Source: Cupriavidus neocaledonicus (lineage in GTDB: Bacteria > Pseudomonadota > Gammaproteobacteria > Burkholderiales > Burkholderiaceae). Taken from it: a stretch of DNA of 64,000 bases. Where the stretch lies: contig NZ_AQUR01000106.1 in the NCBI RefSeq assembly GCF_000372525.1, positions 248,001 to 312,000 of the forward strand. The letters run 5' to 3'. The notes under the pieces were generated by a model. The model was given only the letters and a program-made list of their open reading frames with translations, searched no databases and had not been told where the DNA came from. Positions 1-10,328 of the stretch are shown piece after piece. The position numbers and the translations under genes were made by a program. Position 1 is the first letter of the stretch. Each line of letters begins with the position of its first letter.

Positions 1-482
1 AGGTCGGCCAGCTGGATCGCCACGCCGGTGCCCAGGCTGCGTCCCACCACGTGCACGCGGGTGTCGGGGAACACGCGCCGCACATGCAGCAGGAACTGGC
101 TGGCGTCGGCCACCGCCGCGCTCTCGGACGGGCGCCCGTCGGAGTGGCCCAGGCCGCGGTAATCGTAGGTGGCGAAGCCCATGCCGGCCGGCAGCCAACG
201 CGCGTATTGCAGCGTTTCGAGCACATCTTCGCCGCGGCCCGGCAGGTAGAACAGCAGGTCGCGCACGCTGTCGCCGGGCGCGTGGTAGATGTAGCCGCGC
301 ACCACGCCGCCGGGGATCAGATGGGAATAGCCGATGATGCCGTCGGGCAGGTCGCGCGGCGGGCGCCGGCGCGCGTCGAACAGCAGCCGGTCCTGGTTCA
401 GGGTCAGGTAGGTCCAGTAGCAGGCGAAGCCGCTGGCGGTCATCAGCGCGGCGGCCAGCGCGCGGCGGGTGGTCAATGGCAT
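1..482 (-). CDS. alpha/beta hydrolase, 3' end outside window
   Basis: The first 160 codons are visible; the C-terminus lies beyond the left edge. The N-terminus has an arginine-containing start followed by a hydrophobic stretch (about residues 8-28), so the protein is probably exported or membrane anchored. Residues 106-114 (YDYRGLGHS) and the nucleophile elbow GRSLGTG at 147-153, with Ser149, are typical of alpha/beta hydrolases of the BEM46/YfhR type. The acid and histidine of the triad would be in the missing part. The ATG at 482 is the first in-frame start; its ribosome site is weak. The substrate cannot be inferred. Confidence 0.8.
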   Translation of the reverse strand, partial: MPLTTRRALAAALMTASGFACYWTYLTLNQDRLLFDARRRPPRDLPDGIIGYSHLIPGGVVRGYIYHAPGDSVRDLLFYLPGRGEDVLETLQYARWLPAGMGFATYDYRGLGHSDGRPSESAAVADASQFLLHVRRVFPDTRVHVVGRSLGTGVAIQLAD

Positions 483-672
483 GGCATTCGTCAAGGGCCG
501 CGGCCAGGCGTGGCGCGTGTGCGCCGGCCTTGCTGCCCAGCCGCGCAGCCTACCTTATTTTTGCCGGCGGCGTGGCCGCGGCGCAAGCCGGCCGGCGCAG
601 TTCTTGTACGATATGCCTCATTCAGGCGCGCGCACCCCACCGAGACGACGCGCCTTCAGGGAGCCAACCGGC

Positions 673-915
673 ATGAGCGAACAGAAGCACGAGCAATACC
701 GCGCCGAAGAGGCGCAGGCCATGGAGCGCGTGGTTGCGGCCACGCGGCAGGTGCAGGTCGCCTTCACGGCGCTGCAGGCCCACTATCCGCCGCAGGGCAG
801 CGGCAAGCCGTCGAAACTGGCGCTGCAGACCTTCGACGCGGCGCTGCAGGCGCTGGAGGACGCCCAGGCGACCTTCGACGAGATCCTGAACGACCTGCTC
901 GACGAGAAACGCTGA
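673..915 (+). CDS. small conserved hypothetical protein, 80 aa
   Basis: The protein is short, soluble and mostly helical, rich in Ala, Gln and Glu, and ends in an acidic stretch (NDLLDEKR). The ATG at 673 is preceded by GGGAG about 10 bases upstream, which is why I start here and not at the longer open frame that begins near 469. It stands alone between two leftward units. I do not recognise a family. The amphipathic Ala/Gln/Leu pattern could form a helical hairpin or coiled coil. Confidence 0.6.
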   Translation: MSEQKHEQYRAEEAQAMERVVAATRQVQVAFTALQAHYPPQGSGKPSKLALQTFDAALQALEDAQATFDEILNDLLDEKR

Positions 916-988
916 GCCGCCGGGGATGGCGTGCGGGCATCCATGGCCCGCACGCCATCGCACCACGCGGTAACACGGGATGACGGCA

Positions 989-1390
989 TTACGGTTCCGG
1001 CTGCGCCGCCAGCCACGCCGACTCTGCATCGCTGAACAGCTCGGAACGCGTCAGGAAGCGTTTGCCCGTGCGCCCCTCCAGCGAGAACATCCCGCCCGCG
1101 CCCGGCACCACGTCGATCACCAGCCGGGTGTGGCGCCAGTACTCGAACTGCGCGCGCGTCATGTAGAACGCGGCGCCGCCGATCCGGCCCAGGCAGACAT
1201 CGCCCGGGCCCAGCAGCAGCTCGCCGGCGGGATAGCACATCGGCGCGCTGCCGTCGCAGCAGCCGCCCGACTGGTGGAACATCAGCGGGCCGTGCCGCGC
1301 GGCCAGCTCGGCGATCAGCGCCAGCGCGGCCGGCGTTGCCACCACGCGCTCGACCGGCGGCGCGGCCGGCGCGGCGCCCGGCTCTGCCAT
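989..1390 (-). CDS. DUF779 family protein
   Basis: This 133 aa protein matches the DUF779 family as I know it: a conserved HQSGGCCDGS segment near residue 40 with two adjacent cysteines, then MCYPAGELLLG and a terminal RTGKRFLTRSELF motif. DUF779 genes commonly sit directly behind aldehyde dehydrogenases of the acoD/exaC type. Here the start codon lies two bases past the acoD stop, so the pair is almost certainly cotranscribed and translationally coupled. Its biochemical role is not established; an accessory role in aldehyde oxidation is inferred from context only. Confidence 0.88.
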   Translation of the reverse strand: MAEPGAAPAAPPVERVVATPAALALIAELAARHGPLMFHQSGGCCDGSAPMCYPAGELLLGPGDVCLGRIGGAAFYMTRAQFEYWRHTRLVIDVVPGAGGMFSLEGRTGKRFLTRSELFSDAESAWLAAQPEP

Positions 1391-1392
1391 GG

Positions 1393-2913
<1,521 letters not shown>

Positions 2914-2980
2914 GTCTCGCTCCGTTCGAGTGATCTGTGTGGTGCCGTCACGGCGTGGGCCGTGCGCACGGGAGCAGATC

Positions 2981-2994
2981 GCAAGAGGTGTGCC
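2981..2994 (-). promoter_or_regulatory. candidate sigma54 (-24/-12) promoter of acoD
   Basis: On the minus strand the sequence reads GGCACACCTCTTGC, with GG and GC separated by exactly ten bases, as in the consensus TGGCAC-N5-TTGC. The -12 GC lies about 68 bases upstream of the acoD start. Sigma54 control fits the known activation of acetoin and alcohol genes by AcoR-type enhancer-binding proteins. No such activator gene is in this window. Confidence 0.65.
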
Positions 2995-3077
2995 GGGGCG
3001 GGAGAGGGTGGAAATCCGGGGAGAAACCGAAGATCTGGCCGCGGAATCGGGCCAGGTGTGCCAGTGCGTGACAGCGG

Positions 3078-3096
3078 GTGTTCAGGATTGGAACAC
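3078..3096. promoter_or_regulatory. palindrome GTGTTC-N7-GAACAC, candidate enhancer site
   Basis: A perfect 6 bp inverted repeat with a 7 bp spacer lies about 85-100 bp upstream of the -24 element. That is the normal location for the upstream activating sequence of a sigma54 activator dimer. Identification as an AcoR-like site is inferred from position. Confidence 0.5.
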
Positions 3097-3156
3097 TCGG
3101 CGGATTCGGTGGTTATGCAACAGCGTTAGCGCTTGCTGATATCTCACGCAAGCGCA

Positions 3157-3183
3157 CCCCTCTCCCGCGAAGTGGGAGAGGGG
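3157..3183. repeat. REP-like palindrome, single copy
   Basis: The arms CCCCTCTCCC (3157-3166) and GGGAGAGGGG (3174-3183) form a perfect 10 bp stem, followed by GAGCAAACCGGC, a tail shared with other copies in the window. It sits just past the stop codon of the cytochrome c gene and could also terminate or stabilise that transcript. Confidence 0.85.
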
Positions 3184-3201
3184 AGCAAACCGGCTGGCGC
3201 T

Positions 3202-4485
3202 TTAATGCCCCGGCCCGGCCGTGCGCAGCGCCTTCACATCACCCGGCTTCACATCGGCCGGCTGCCCACCCCACGTCGCTCGCAGGTAGTTGGCCAGCTG
3301 CGCCAGCTCCTCATCGCTCATGCGTTCGGCAAAGCCCGGCATTTCCTGCATTGCCTCCACGCCCGGAAAGCGCTGCGCCGCGATGCCATCGAGCATCGAC
3401 ACGATCAGGTTGCGCGCGTCGGCGTTGCGCACCGTCGAGTTGCCGGCCATCGACACCGCCACGTGCGGCTTGCCTTCGCCCTCGCGGCCGTGGCAGCCGG
3501 CGCAGACGGCGACGTAGTGACGGCGGCCCGGCGCGAGTTGCGCGGCATCGGCGCTGATGGCCTTGGCCGGCCGCGGCGCCGGCGGCTGGTCGCCGAGCAG
3601 GTAGGTGGTCATCGCGGCCAGGTCGCCCTGGTTCAGGTACTGGCTGCTCAGATGCACCACCGGGTACATCTCGCCGAAGGCCGAGCCTTGCGGCGCGATG
3701 CCGGTGGCGAAGAACTGCTGCAGGTCGGCGGCGGTCCAGCCGCGCGCGGCCAGCCCGGCGGGCGTGATGTCCGGCGCGCCGACGCGCGCCAGCGCGGAGC
3801 CGGCCAGCGGCTGCGACAGGTCCAGCCGGCCGAACGCGGCGCGCGGCGTGTGGCATTCCGCGCAATGGCCCAGCGCGTTGGACAGGTAGCGGCCGCGCTG
3901 CCACGATGCCGAATTGCCCTTTGAAGCGTCCGGCAGCTTGTCCTCGAGGAACAGCAGGTTCCAGCCCGCCAGCGCGAAGCGCAGGTTGTACGGGAACTGC
4001 AGGTCGTGCGGGCGGTTGGCCACGGCGGCCGGCTTGACCTGCATCAGGTAGGCGTACATGGCATCCGAATCCGCGCGCGACAGGCCGCGGTACGAGGTGT
4101 ACGGCATCGCCGGGTAGAGCTGCTTGCCCGGCGCCTTGCCGTCATGCAGCGCCTGGTAGAAGTCGTCCGCGCTCCAGTTGCCGATGCCATGCGTCTTGTC
4201 CGGCGTGATGTTGGTGCCGTAGAAGGTGCCGAACGGCGAGGCCAGTGCCACGCCGCCGGCGAACGGCGCGCCCCGCGGCGCGGTATGGCAGGCTGCGCAG
4301 TCGGCGGCGCGCACCAGGTAGCGGCCGCGCGCGATCTGTTCGGCGGGCGCAAGCCGGCCCTGCGGCGCCTGGTCGGCGGCGGGGGCAATGGCTTCGGTGC
4401 GGCTGCCGCAGCCGGCCATGACCGCGGCCGCGATAGTGGCTGCCAGCGCGGCGCGCGTGGCGATCATCAGGGGCGTGCGCTGCAT
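3202..4485 (-). CDS. tri-haem cytochrome c subunit of a molybdenum hydroxylase
   Basis: The 427 aa protein has an N-terminal signal ending in VMAGC, which reads as a lipobox, and three CXXCH haem motifs (CAACH, CAECH and CAGCH) spread across three cytochrome c domains. This is the layout of the membrane-bound cytochrome subunits of acetic-acid-bacteria alcohol and aldehyde dehydrogenases. It would carry electrons from the preceding 2Fe-2S and molybdenum subunits to the respiratory chain on the periplasmic side. Its ATG overlaps the stop of the 2Fe-2S gene by one base (TGATG), showing translational coupling. A REP-like palindrome follows the stop. Confidence 0.9.
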   Translation of the reverse strand: MQRTPLMIATRAALAATIAAAVMAGCGSRTEAIAPAADQAPQGRLAPAEQIARGRYLVRAADCAACHTAPRGAPFAGGVALASPFGTFYGTNITPDKTHGIGNWSADDFYQALHDGKAPGKQLYPAMPYTSYRGLSRADSDAMYAYLMQVKPAAVANRPHDLQFPYNLRFALAGWNLLFLEDKLPDASKGNSASWQRGRYLSNALGHCAECHTPRAAFGRLDLSQPLAGSALARVGAPDITPAGLAARGWTAADLQQFFATGIAPQGSAFGEMYPVVHLSSQYLNQGDLAAMTTYLLGDQPPAPRPAKAISADAAQLAPGRRHYVAVCAGCHGREGEGKPHVAVSMAGNSTVRNADARNLIVSMLDGIAAQRFPGVEAMQEMPGFAERMSDEELAQLANYLRATWGGQPADVKPGDVKALRTAGPGH

Positions 4486-5045
4486 CACTTGTCGCTCCCG
4501 CTGTCCAGCACCAGGCCGGGCGTGCTGGTGATCACGTCCTTCACCGCCTCGTAGTAGCGCACGTAGCCGGTGCAGCGGCAGATGTGGCCGTCCAGCGCCC
4601 GGGTGATGGTGGCCTCGACCTGTTCCTTCGGCACCGGCTTGCGCCTGAGCTGTTCCACCAGGATGGTGGCGCCGTTGACGAAGCCTGGCGTGCAGTAGCC
4701 GCACTGGAAGCTGAAATGCTCCAGGAACTTCTGCTGCACCGGCGTCAGCTCGACCACCTCGCCTTGCTCGTTGCGCTTGCCGTGGCCTTCCACGGTGCGA
4801 ACCTTGCGGCCATGGAACCAGTGCGCGCCGGTGATGCAGCTGCGCACTTCCTCGCTGGTGCCGTCGGGCTTGTCGTGGATCACCACGCAGGCGTGGCAGA
4901 TGCCCTGGCCGCAGCCCAGGCGCGAGCCGGTCAGGTCCAGGTATTCATGCAGGAAATCGATCATCATCAGGCCTTCGGGCACGTCGACCGGGCCGACGTC
5001 CTTGCCGTTGATGTTGAGCGTGATGGGCTGGGTGGCGATGCTCAT
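4485..5045 (-). CDS. 2Fe-2S subunit of aldehyde/isoquinoline oxidoreductase-type molybdenum hydroxylase
   Basis: At 186 aa this matches the small subunit of xanthine-oxidase-family enzymes. The plant-type cluster motif CGQGICHAC lies near residues 45-53 with a further cysteine in RSC. The second cluster is bound by CGYC and CRC in the helical C-terminal domain (QCGYCTPGF and GHICRCTGY). There is no FAD-binding subunit gene nearby, so electrons probably go directly to the tri-haem cytochrome encoded downstream. The ATG at 5045 overlaps the stop of the molybdenum subunit (ATGA). Confidence 0.93.
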   Translation of the reverse strand: MSIATQPITLNINGKDVGPVDVPEGLMMIDFLHEYLDLTGSRLGCGQGICHACVVIHDKPDGTSEEVRSCITGAHWFHGRKVRTVEGHGKRNEQGEVVELTPVQQKFLEHFSFQCGYCTPGFVNGATILVEQLRRKPVPKEQVEATITRALDGHICRCTGYVRYYEAVKDVITSTPGLVLDSGSDK

Positions 5046-7429
5046 GCCAGTACCTCCTGGATCTTGGCCGCCGTCACCGGCAGGTCGGTGAAGCGGTGGC
5101 CGATGGCATGCGCGATGCCGTTGACGATGGCACCCACCACCGGGATCATCACCACCTCGGCGATGCCCTTGGGCGGGTCGGTTTCGGTGACCGGCGGCAG
5201 TACCGTGCCGGTCTGGCTCCACACCGCGACGTCGCTGGCGCGCGGAAGGTGGTAGCGGTTGAAGTTCCAGGTGCCGTTGCCGGGGCCGTCCTCGTACAGC
5301 GGCAGGTATTCATGCAGCCCGCCGGCGCTGAGCTTGCCGTCGACCCAGCGCGCGTCTTCCACGCGCACCACCAGCGAGGCCGCCTGGCCGCCGCCGATGC
5401 CCTGGCTCCAGATCGCCATCGCCGCCGGCCACAGGCCGTGCAGGAACACCACGCGCGCGGCCTCGCGCGTGCTGTGGGTGAAGTAGTAGGCCGAGTTGGT
5501 GGCGCTGGCGGGCGACGCATAGGCCGGCGACCAGCGCGGGTTGGCCGACAGCCTGTCCTGCTCGGCCTGGCTCATCAGGTAGGGGTCGCCGGAGGTGGTC
5601 ACCGGCAGGTCGGTCCAGTCGGTGACGGAGGTGCGCACCTCGCCCGCGGGCTTGCCCAGCCAGCGCGCCACCGCGGCGGCCTGCGAGGTCGACATGCCGG
5701 TGCCGATCTCCGCGCCCGAGTGATGCAGCACGATGCTGCCGTCGACCTTCAGCTCGACCTTGGCGAATGACGCTTCCGCGCCGGTGCCGAAGTCCTTCTG
5801 CACGCAGGCAAAGCCCACGCCATAGCGGCGGCCGGGGTGGGCGGCTTCATATTCTGCCTTCTTGCTGGCGCGGTTGGTCCACAGCGGATAGGCCTTCGCC
5901 GCTTCCAGCACCTCGTCGACGCGGATCGCCCCGGCGGGAATCGCGCCCTGCGTGTTCTTCATGCCCGAGCGCAGCGCGTTCTTCAGCCGGAACTCGATCG
6001 GGTCGAGCCTGAGCTGCTCGGCGAACTCGTCGACCATCATCTCGGTCGCGGCCATGCTCTGCAGCGTGCCATAGCCGCGCGCCGAGCCCGCGTCGACGGC
6101 GCGCGAGGCGATCGCCACCGCGGTCAGGTCGTTGTTCGGGAAGTAATAGATCGATTGCGCCGCGGTGGCGCCCACCATCGCCACCGACGGCGAGAAATTG
6201 GAGCGTCCGCCGCCGTTGGCCTTCAGGTCGCCCTGGAAGGCCTGGAACAGGCCGGTCTTGCGGTCCACCGCGATGCGGTAGCGCATCCTGAAGGCGTGGC
6301 GCTTGATCGCGGTCTGGAACTGCTCGTAGCGGTCGTTGGCCAGCCGCACCGGCTTGCCGTCGGCGTACAGCGCCGTGACCAGGCCATAGAACGGGAAGTT
6401 GTAGTGGTCCTTGGAGCCGTAGCCGACCGTGTAGCACGGGTGCAGGAACACCTGCTTCACCGGGAATGCGCCCCTGGCCTTCGCCAGCATCTCGGCCACG
6501 CTTTCGGCGACCTCGTTCGGCCCTTGCGTCGGCACCACCATGTGCAGCGCCTGCGCGGCGGCGTCGTACCAGCAGTTGGCGTTGTCGGGCTCGAGCGCGG
6601 CGGTATCGACCGACTGCGAGTTGTATTCGCGCTCCAGCACCAGCCAGTCGTCGGATGGCTTTGCCAGTTGCGCGCGGATTCGTGCGGCGTGGTGCATGCC
6701 CTGTTCGCCGAGCTGGCCGTGGTCCTTGCCGTCCGGCCAGACCGGCTGGTGCTTGCGCATCATGCTGGGGAACACCGGCGCGTGCTTCAGGCTGGAGAAC
6801 ACGTCGTCGTCATAGGGCGTGGCCCCGCCCACGCGCACGAAGCGGAAGGTGCCCCACGGGTCGCGCTCCAGCGGGCCGGTCCTGGCGCCATAGCGGATCA
6901 CGTCGTCGCGGAACTTGAGCTTGTCCTTGGCAAAGCGGAAGCGCGCGAAGTCGTGGTAGATCAGGATCGCCACCGCATGGCCCAGGTAGGCGGGCGTCTT
7001 GCCCGCGGGCAGCAGCATGTCCTCGCCGTAGAAGACGGGGAAGGCGACGCCGTCGCGGGCCAGGTCGTCGGCGGTGACGACGCGGTCGGGCTTGAGCTCG
7101 TCGCCCAGCACGCCGAGGTCGAAGCCTTCGTAGACGCGGTCGGCCCGGGTTGCGCGCAGGATGAAGGCGTGCGACTGCTGCCGCGGCCAGTGCGGCATGT
7201 CGCGCGAGCGGATATCGCGCGCGAACACCTTGGCGCCGGTGACCTTGGCGATGCCGTCGATGCGGAACCGGGGGGCGCCGGCCTTGGCGTCCCACTGCAC
7301 GGGGGTCAGGATCTTGTCTTCGAACAAGGCCGCGAAAGCCTTGCCGCCGATGGGCGCGATATAGACCGACACCCCGGCCACGACGCTGGCTTTGAGGAAG
7401 GTGCGCCGTGAAGGGTTGAAGCTGGGCAT
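5042..7429 (-). CDS. molybdopterin-binding subunit, aldehyde/isoquinoline 1-oxidoreductase type
   Basis: The 795 aa protein begins with a twin-arginine signal (RRTFLKAS near residues 8-15), so the folded, cofactor-loaded enzyme is exported. Typical molybdenum-pocket segments are present: the GYGTLQSM region, GAEIGTGMSTSQ, and GIAE near the C-terminus, which carries the probable catalytic glutamate. The family (IorB or cytochrome-linked aldehyde dehydrogenase) hydroxylates aldehydes or N-heterocycles. The substrate here is unknown; aldehydes are suggested only by acoD nearby. I start at ATG 7429 because the Tat signal begins there, although the frame stays open further upstream. Confidence 0.9.
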   Translation of the reverse strand: MPSFNPSRRTFLKASVVAGVSVYIAPIGGKAFAALFEDKILTPVQWDAKAGAPRFRIDGIAKVTGAKVFARDIRSRDMPHWPRQQSHAFILRATRADRVYEGFDLGVLGDELKPDRVVTADDLARDGVAFPVFYGEDMLLPAGKTPAYLGHAVAILIYHDFARFRFAKDKLKFRDDVIRYGARTGPLERDPWGTFRFVRVGGATPYDDDVFSSLKHAPVFPSMMRKHQPVWPDGKDHGQLGEQGMHHAARIRAQLAKPSDDWLVLEREYNSQSVDTAALEPDNANCWYDAAAQALHMVVPTQGPNEVAESVAEMLAKARGAFPVKQVFLHPCYTVGYGSKDHYNFPFYGLVTALYADGKPVRLANDRYEQFQTAIKRHAFRMRYRIAVDRKTGLFQAFQGDLKANGGGRSNFSPSVAMVGATAAQSIYYFPNNDLTAVAIASRAVDAGSARGYGTLQSMAATEMMVDEFAEQLRLDPIEFRLKNALRSGMKNTQGAIPAGAIRVDEVLEAAKAYPLWTNRASKKAEYEAAHPGRRYGVGFACVQKDFGTGAEASFAKVELKVDGSIVLHHSGAEIGTGMSTSQAAAVARWLGKPAGEVRTSVTDWTDLPVTTSGDPYLMSQAEQDRLSANPRWSPAYASPASATNSAYYFTHSTREAARVVFLHGLWPAAMAIWSQGIGGGQAASLVVRVEDARWVDGKLSAGGLHEYLPLYEDGPGNGTWNFNRYHLPRASDVAVWSQTGTVLPPVTETDPPKGIAEVVMIPVVGAIVNGIAHAIGHRFTDLPVTAAKIQEVLA

Positions 7430-7741
7430 GGATTTCCTTGGGGGTTGCGCAAGATTGCGCGGCAAGGGCAGCCATCCGCGGGCCAGACCGGGGCTGGCGC
7501 GGATACGGTTCAGGTGTTCAGGGGACGCGGCCGCGATGGTGCGGCCGCTGCAGGGCATGGCGTGCCGCCAGTCACTACGGCTGCGGCGCGGGTGAATCGG
7601 GGCGGGGCATGGTTGTCATGGTCCTGGCGCTGAACGGCTGCGCTGACCCCGCGATTGTCGCCGTGGCCTAGGGTTTACCTCAAGGCGGGGCGTTGAATAA
7701 TGGTTATCAGCCGGCGTGAATATTTCCCGCCGGCTTTCCGT
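7430..7741. other. 312 bp gene-free stretch with hairpins
   Basis: This gap lies between the end of the FAD/GcvT gene and the molybdenum hydroxylase start, and should hold the latter's promoter. Two identical GCGGCCGC octamers (7527-7534 and 7541-7548) flank six bases and can pair as a hairpin. A perfect 8 bp inverted repeat lies at 7709-7735. I found no convincing promoter boxes and no coding region. Confidence 0.6.
7709..7735 (-). terminator. candidate terminator after FAD/GcvT gene
   Basis: The arms AGCCGGCG and CGCCGGCT form a perfect 8 bp stem with an 11-base loop, directly downstream of the stop at 7742. On the minus strand the following bases are AT-rich (TGATAACCATTATT) but lack a clean T-run, so efficiency is uncertain. 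Confidence 0.5.
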
Positions 7742-10228
7742 TCAGGCCTTGGGCCGTGCCGAGGCCGGATCGTAGGGCGCGCGCAGGTGCACGCGCGCGG
7801 GCAGCAGGGCGCCGGCGAGGTCGACGTGATAGCGGCCGGCTTGCAGCCATGCCGCATCGGCCGGCCCGTCCTCGCGCGCCAGCAGCGCCATGCCGACCGG
7901 GCAGCCCAGCGTATGGCCGAAGGCGGCGGAACTGAGCGATCCCACCGCGCGAGCACTGCCGTCGGGGCCGGTTCGCAGCACGCCCTCGCCGCCCCACAGC
8001 ATGGCATCGCTGGCGCCGTCGACCGTCACCACCACCATGCGCCGCTTGGGCGCGCCCGCCTGGCGCAGCCGCAGCAGCGCTTCACGCCCGCGGAAGTCGA
8101 TGCCGCTGGCCAGCTTGCAGGCGAACGACAGTCCCGCCTCGAACGGATCGACCGACGGCGACAGCTCGCGGCCCCAGGCGCGGTAGCCCTTTTCCAGCCG
8201 CAGCGACTCGATCGCGTAGTAGCCGGCATTGACCAGCCCGAGCGTGCGGCCGGCCTCATGCAGGGTCTCGTACACGCCCACCGCGAATTCGACCGGCACG
8301 TACAGTTCCCAGCCCAGCTCGCCGACGTAGGTCAGGCGGGTCGCGCGCACGGTGGCGTAGCCGAGGTCGATCTCGCGCGAGCTGCCGAACGGAAAGCCTT
8401 CATTGGAGAAATCCGCGCGCGACACCTTCTGCAGCAGCTCGCGCGAGCGCGGCCCCATCACCGCCAGCACCGCGTACTGGCCGGTGACGTCGACGATCAC
8501 GCAGCGCTTGTCCGCGGGGATCTGCCGCTCGATATAGCTGAAGTCGCGCGTGGTCTGAGCCGACCCGGTCACCACCAGGTACTGGTCGTGCGCCAGCCGT
8601 GTCACGGTCAGGTCGGACTCATACGTGCCGCGTTCGTTGAGCATCGCGGTATAGACGGTCTGGCCCGGCGGCACCGCCACGTCGTTGCTCATTACGTACT
8701 GCAGCACCGCCTCGGCATCGGCGCCCTTGACCAGGTACTTGGAGAACGAGCTCATGTCGAACAGCGCCACGCCCTCGCGGCAGGCGCGATGCTCGGCACC
8801 GCTCCACGGCACCCAGTTCTGCTTGCCGAAGGCGTATTCGATCTGCGGCGACACGCCCGGCGGCGCGAAGAAGTTGGGCCGTTCCCAGCCCATCTTGCTG
8901 CCGAAACCGGCGCCGGCATCGCGCAGCTGCGCATACAGGGCAGAGCGGCGGAACGGGCGCGCGGTCTCCAGTTCGCGGTTCGGCCACGGCATCGCGTAAT
9001 GCAGCCCGAGGGTTTCCTTGACGCGGTCGTGCAGCCAGCCCTGGTTGCCGTTGAAGCCGGCGAAGCGGCGAATGTCGACCGGCCACAGGTCCATGGTGGG
9101 CTCGCCCGCGACGATCCATTCGGCCAGCGCCATGCCGGCGCCGCCAGCCGAGGCGATGCCCATCGAGTTGAAGCCCGCGCCGACGTAGAAGTTGCGCAGC
9201 TCCGGCGCCTCGCCGAGGATGAAGTTGTTGTCCGGCGTGAAGGATTCCGGGCCGTTGTAGAACTGCTTCACCTGCGCGGTTTCCAGCGCCGGCACGCGCA
9301 CCAGCGCGTTTTCCATCAGGATCTGGAACTGGTCCCAGTCGTCGGGCAGCAGCTGGAACTCGAACGGCTCCGGGATGCCCTGCATGCCCCAGGGCTTGGC
9401 GTCGGGCTCGAAGCCGCCCATCACCAGCCCGCCGACTTCCTCCTTGAAGTAGATAAAGCCATCCGGGTCGCGCATCACCGGCAGGTCGGGGTGCACGCCG
9501 GCAATGCGCTCGGTGACGATGTAGTAGTGCTCGGCCGAGTGCAGCGGCACGGTCACGCCGCACATCTGCCCCACCTGGCGTGCCCACTGCCCGGCGCAAT
9601 TGACCACGATCTCGGCTTCGATGCGGCCTTCGTCGCCGGACTTGTTGCGCCAGCTGACGCCGGTGGCGCGGCCATCGCGGGTATGGACCGCGGTGATCTT
9701 CGTGTCCTGCGCAATGCGGGCGCCACGGCTGCGCGCGCCGCGCGCCAGTGCCTGGGTCAGGTCGGTCGGGTTGGCCTTGCCGTCGCCGGGCAGCCAGACC
9801 GCGCCGAGCAGGTCGTCGGTGCGCATTACCGGCCAGAGCTCGCCGGCCTGCGCGGGCGAGATCACCTCGCATTCCACCCCATAGGCGCGCGCCACTGCCG
9901 CGGTGCGGCGCAATTGCGTCATGCGTTCGGCGGTGCGCGCGACCGACAGCGAGCCGCATTGCTTCCAGCCGGTGCCGAGGCCGGTTTCCGCTTCCAGTTC
10001 GCTGTAGAGCTGCGTGGAATAGCGAATCAGCTTCGTCATGCTCTCCTGTGAGCGCAGTTGGCCGACCAGTCCGGCGGCGTGCCAGGTGGTGCCGCACGAC
10101 AGCTGGCCCTGCTCGAGCAGCACCACGTCGGTCCAGCCGAGCTTGGTCAGGTGGTAGGCAACGCTGCAGCCGATGATGCCGCCGCCGATGATGACGACGC
10201 GGGTTTGGGAGGGGAGGGCAGAAGACAT
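7742..10228 (-). CDS. FAD-dependent amine dehydrogenase with GcvT domain (dimethylglycine/sarcosine dehydrogenase-like)
   Basis: The 828 aa protein has an N-terminal DAO-type flavin domain with the dinucleotide motif GGGIIG (residues 15-20) and an HAAG segment where covalent FAD is often attached. From about residue 430 it carries a folate-binding GcvT/aminomethyltransferase domain and C-terminal barrel. This is the layout of dimethylglycine and sarcosine dehydrogenases, which demethylate N-methyl amines and pass the one-carbon unit to tetrahydrofolate. The next gene upstream is an EamA transporter, then the AEP operon. N-methylated aminophosphonates are therefore possible substrates besides methylglycines, but this is speculation. 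The ATG at 10228 was chosen because the flavin domain starts at once. Confidence 0.85.
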   Translation of the reverse strand: MSSALPSQTRVVIIGGGIIGCSVAYHLTKLGWTDVVLLEQGQLSCGTTWHAAGLVGQLRSQESMTKLIRYSTQLYSELEAETGLGTGWKQCGSLSVARTAERMTQLRRTAAVARAYGVECEVISPAQAGELWPVMRTDDLLGAVWLPGDGKANPTDLTQALARGARSRGARIAQDTKITAVHTRDGRATGVSWRNKSGDEGRIEAEIVVNCAGQWARQVGQMCGVTVPLHSAEHYYIVTERIAGVHPDLPVMRDPDGFIYFKEEVGGLVMGGFEPDAKPWGMQGIPEPFEFQLLPDDWDQFQILMENALVRVPALETAQVKQFYNGPESFTPDNNFILGEAPELRNFYVGAGFNSMGIASAGGAGMALAEWIVAGEPTMDLWPVDIRRFAGFNGNQGWLHDRVKETLGLHYAMPWPNRELETARPFRRSALYAQLRDAGAGFGSKMGWERPNFFAPPGVSPQIEYAFGKQNWVPWSGAEHRACREGVALFDMSSFSKYLVKGADAEAVLQYVMSNDVAVPPGQTVYTAMLNERGTYESDLTVTRLAHDQYLVVTGSAQTTRDFSYIERQIPADKRCVIVDVTGQYAVLAVMGPRSRELLQKVSRADFSNEGFPFGSSREIDLGYATVRATRLTYVGELGWELYVPVEFAVGVYETLHEAGRTLGLVNAGYYAIESLRLEKGYRAWGRELSPSVDPFEAGLSFACKLASGIDFRGREALLRLRQAGAPKRRMVVVTVDGASDAMLWGGEGVLRTGPDGSARAVGSLSSAAFGHTLGCPVGMALLAREDGPADAAWLQAGRYHVDLAGALLPARVHLRAPYDPASARPKA

Positions 10229-10328
10229 GATGTTCAGCGCGCGGCGCGAAGGCGATGGAGGATGAATGCCATGGTATGCCACAAAACGCCAATAAACAAC
10301 GCAAAACGCAACAAGGCCCGGTAGCGCC

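Noticed and set aside
51-983. Rightward open frame of 310 codons over the left edge
   Set aside because: Its amino-acid make-up is His/Gln/Arg-rich as in antisense frames of GC-rich genes; it overlaps a clear hydrolase on the other strand and a small gene with a good ribosome site.
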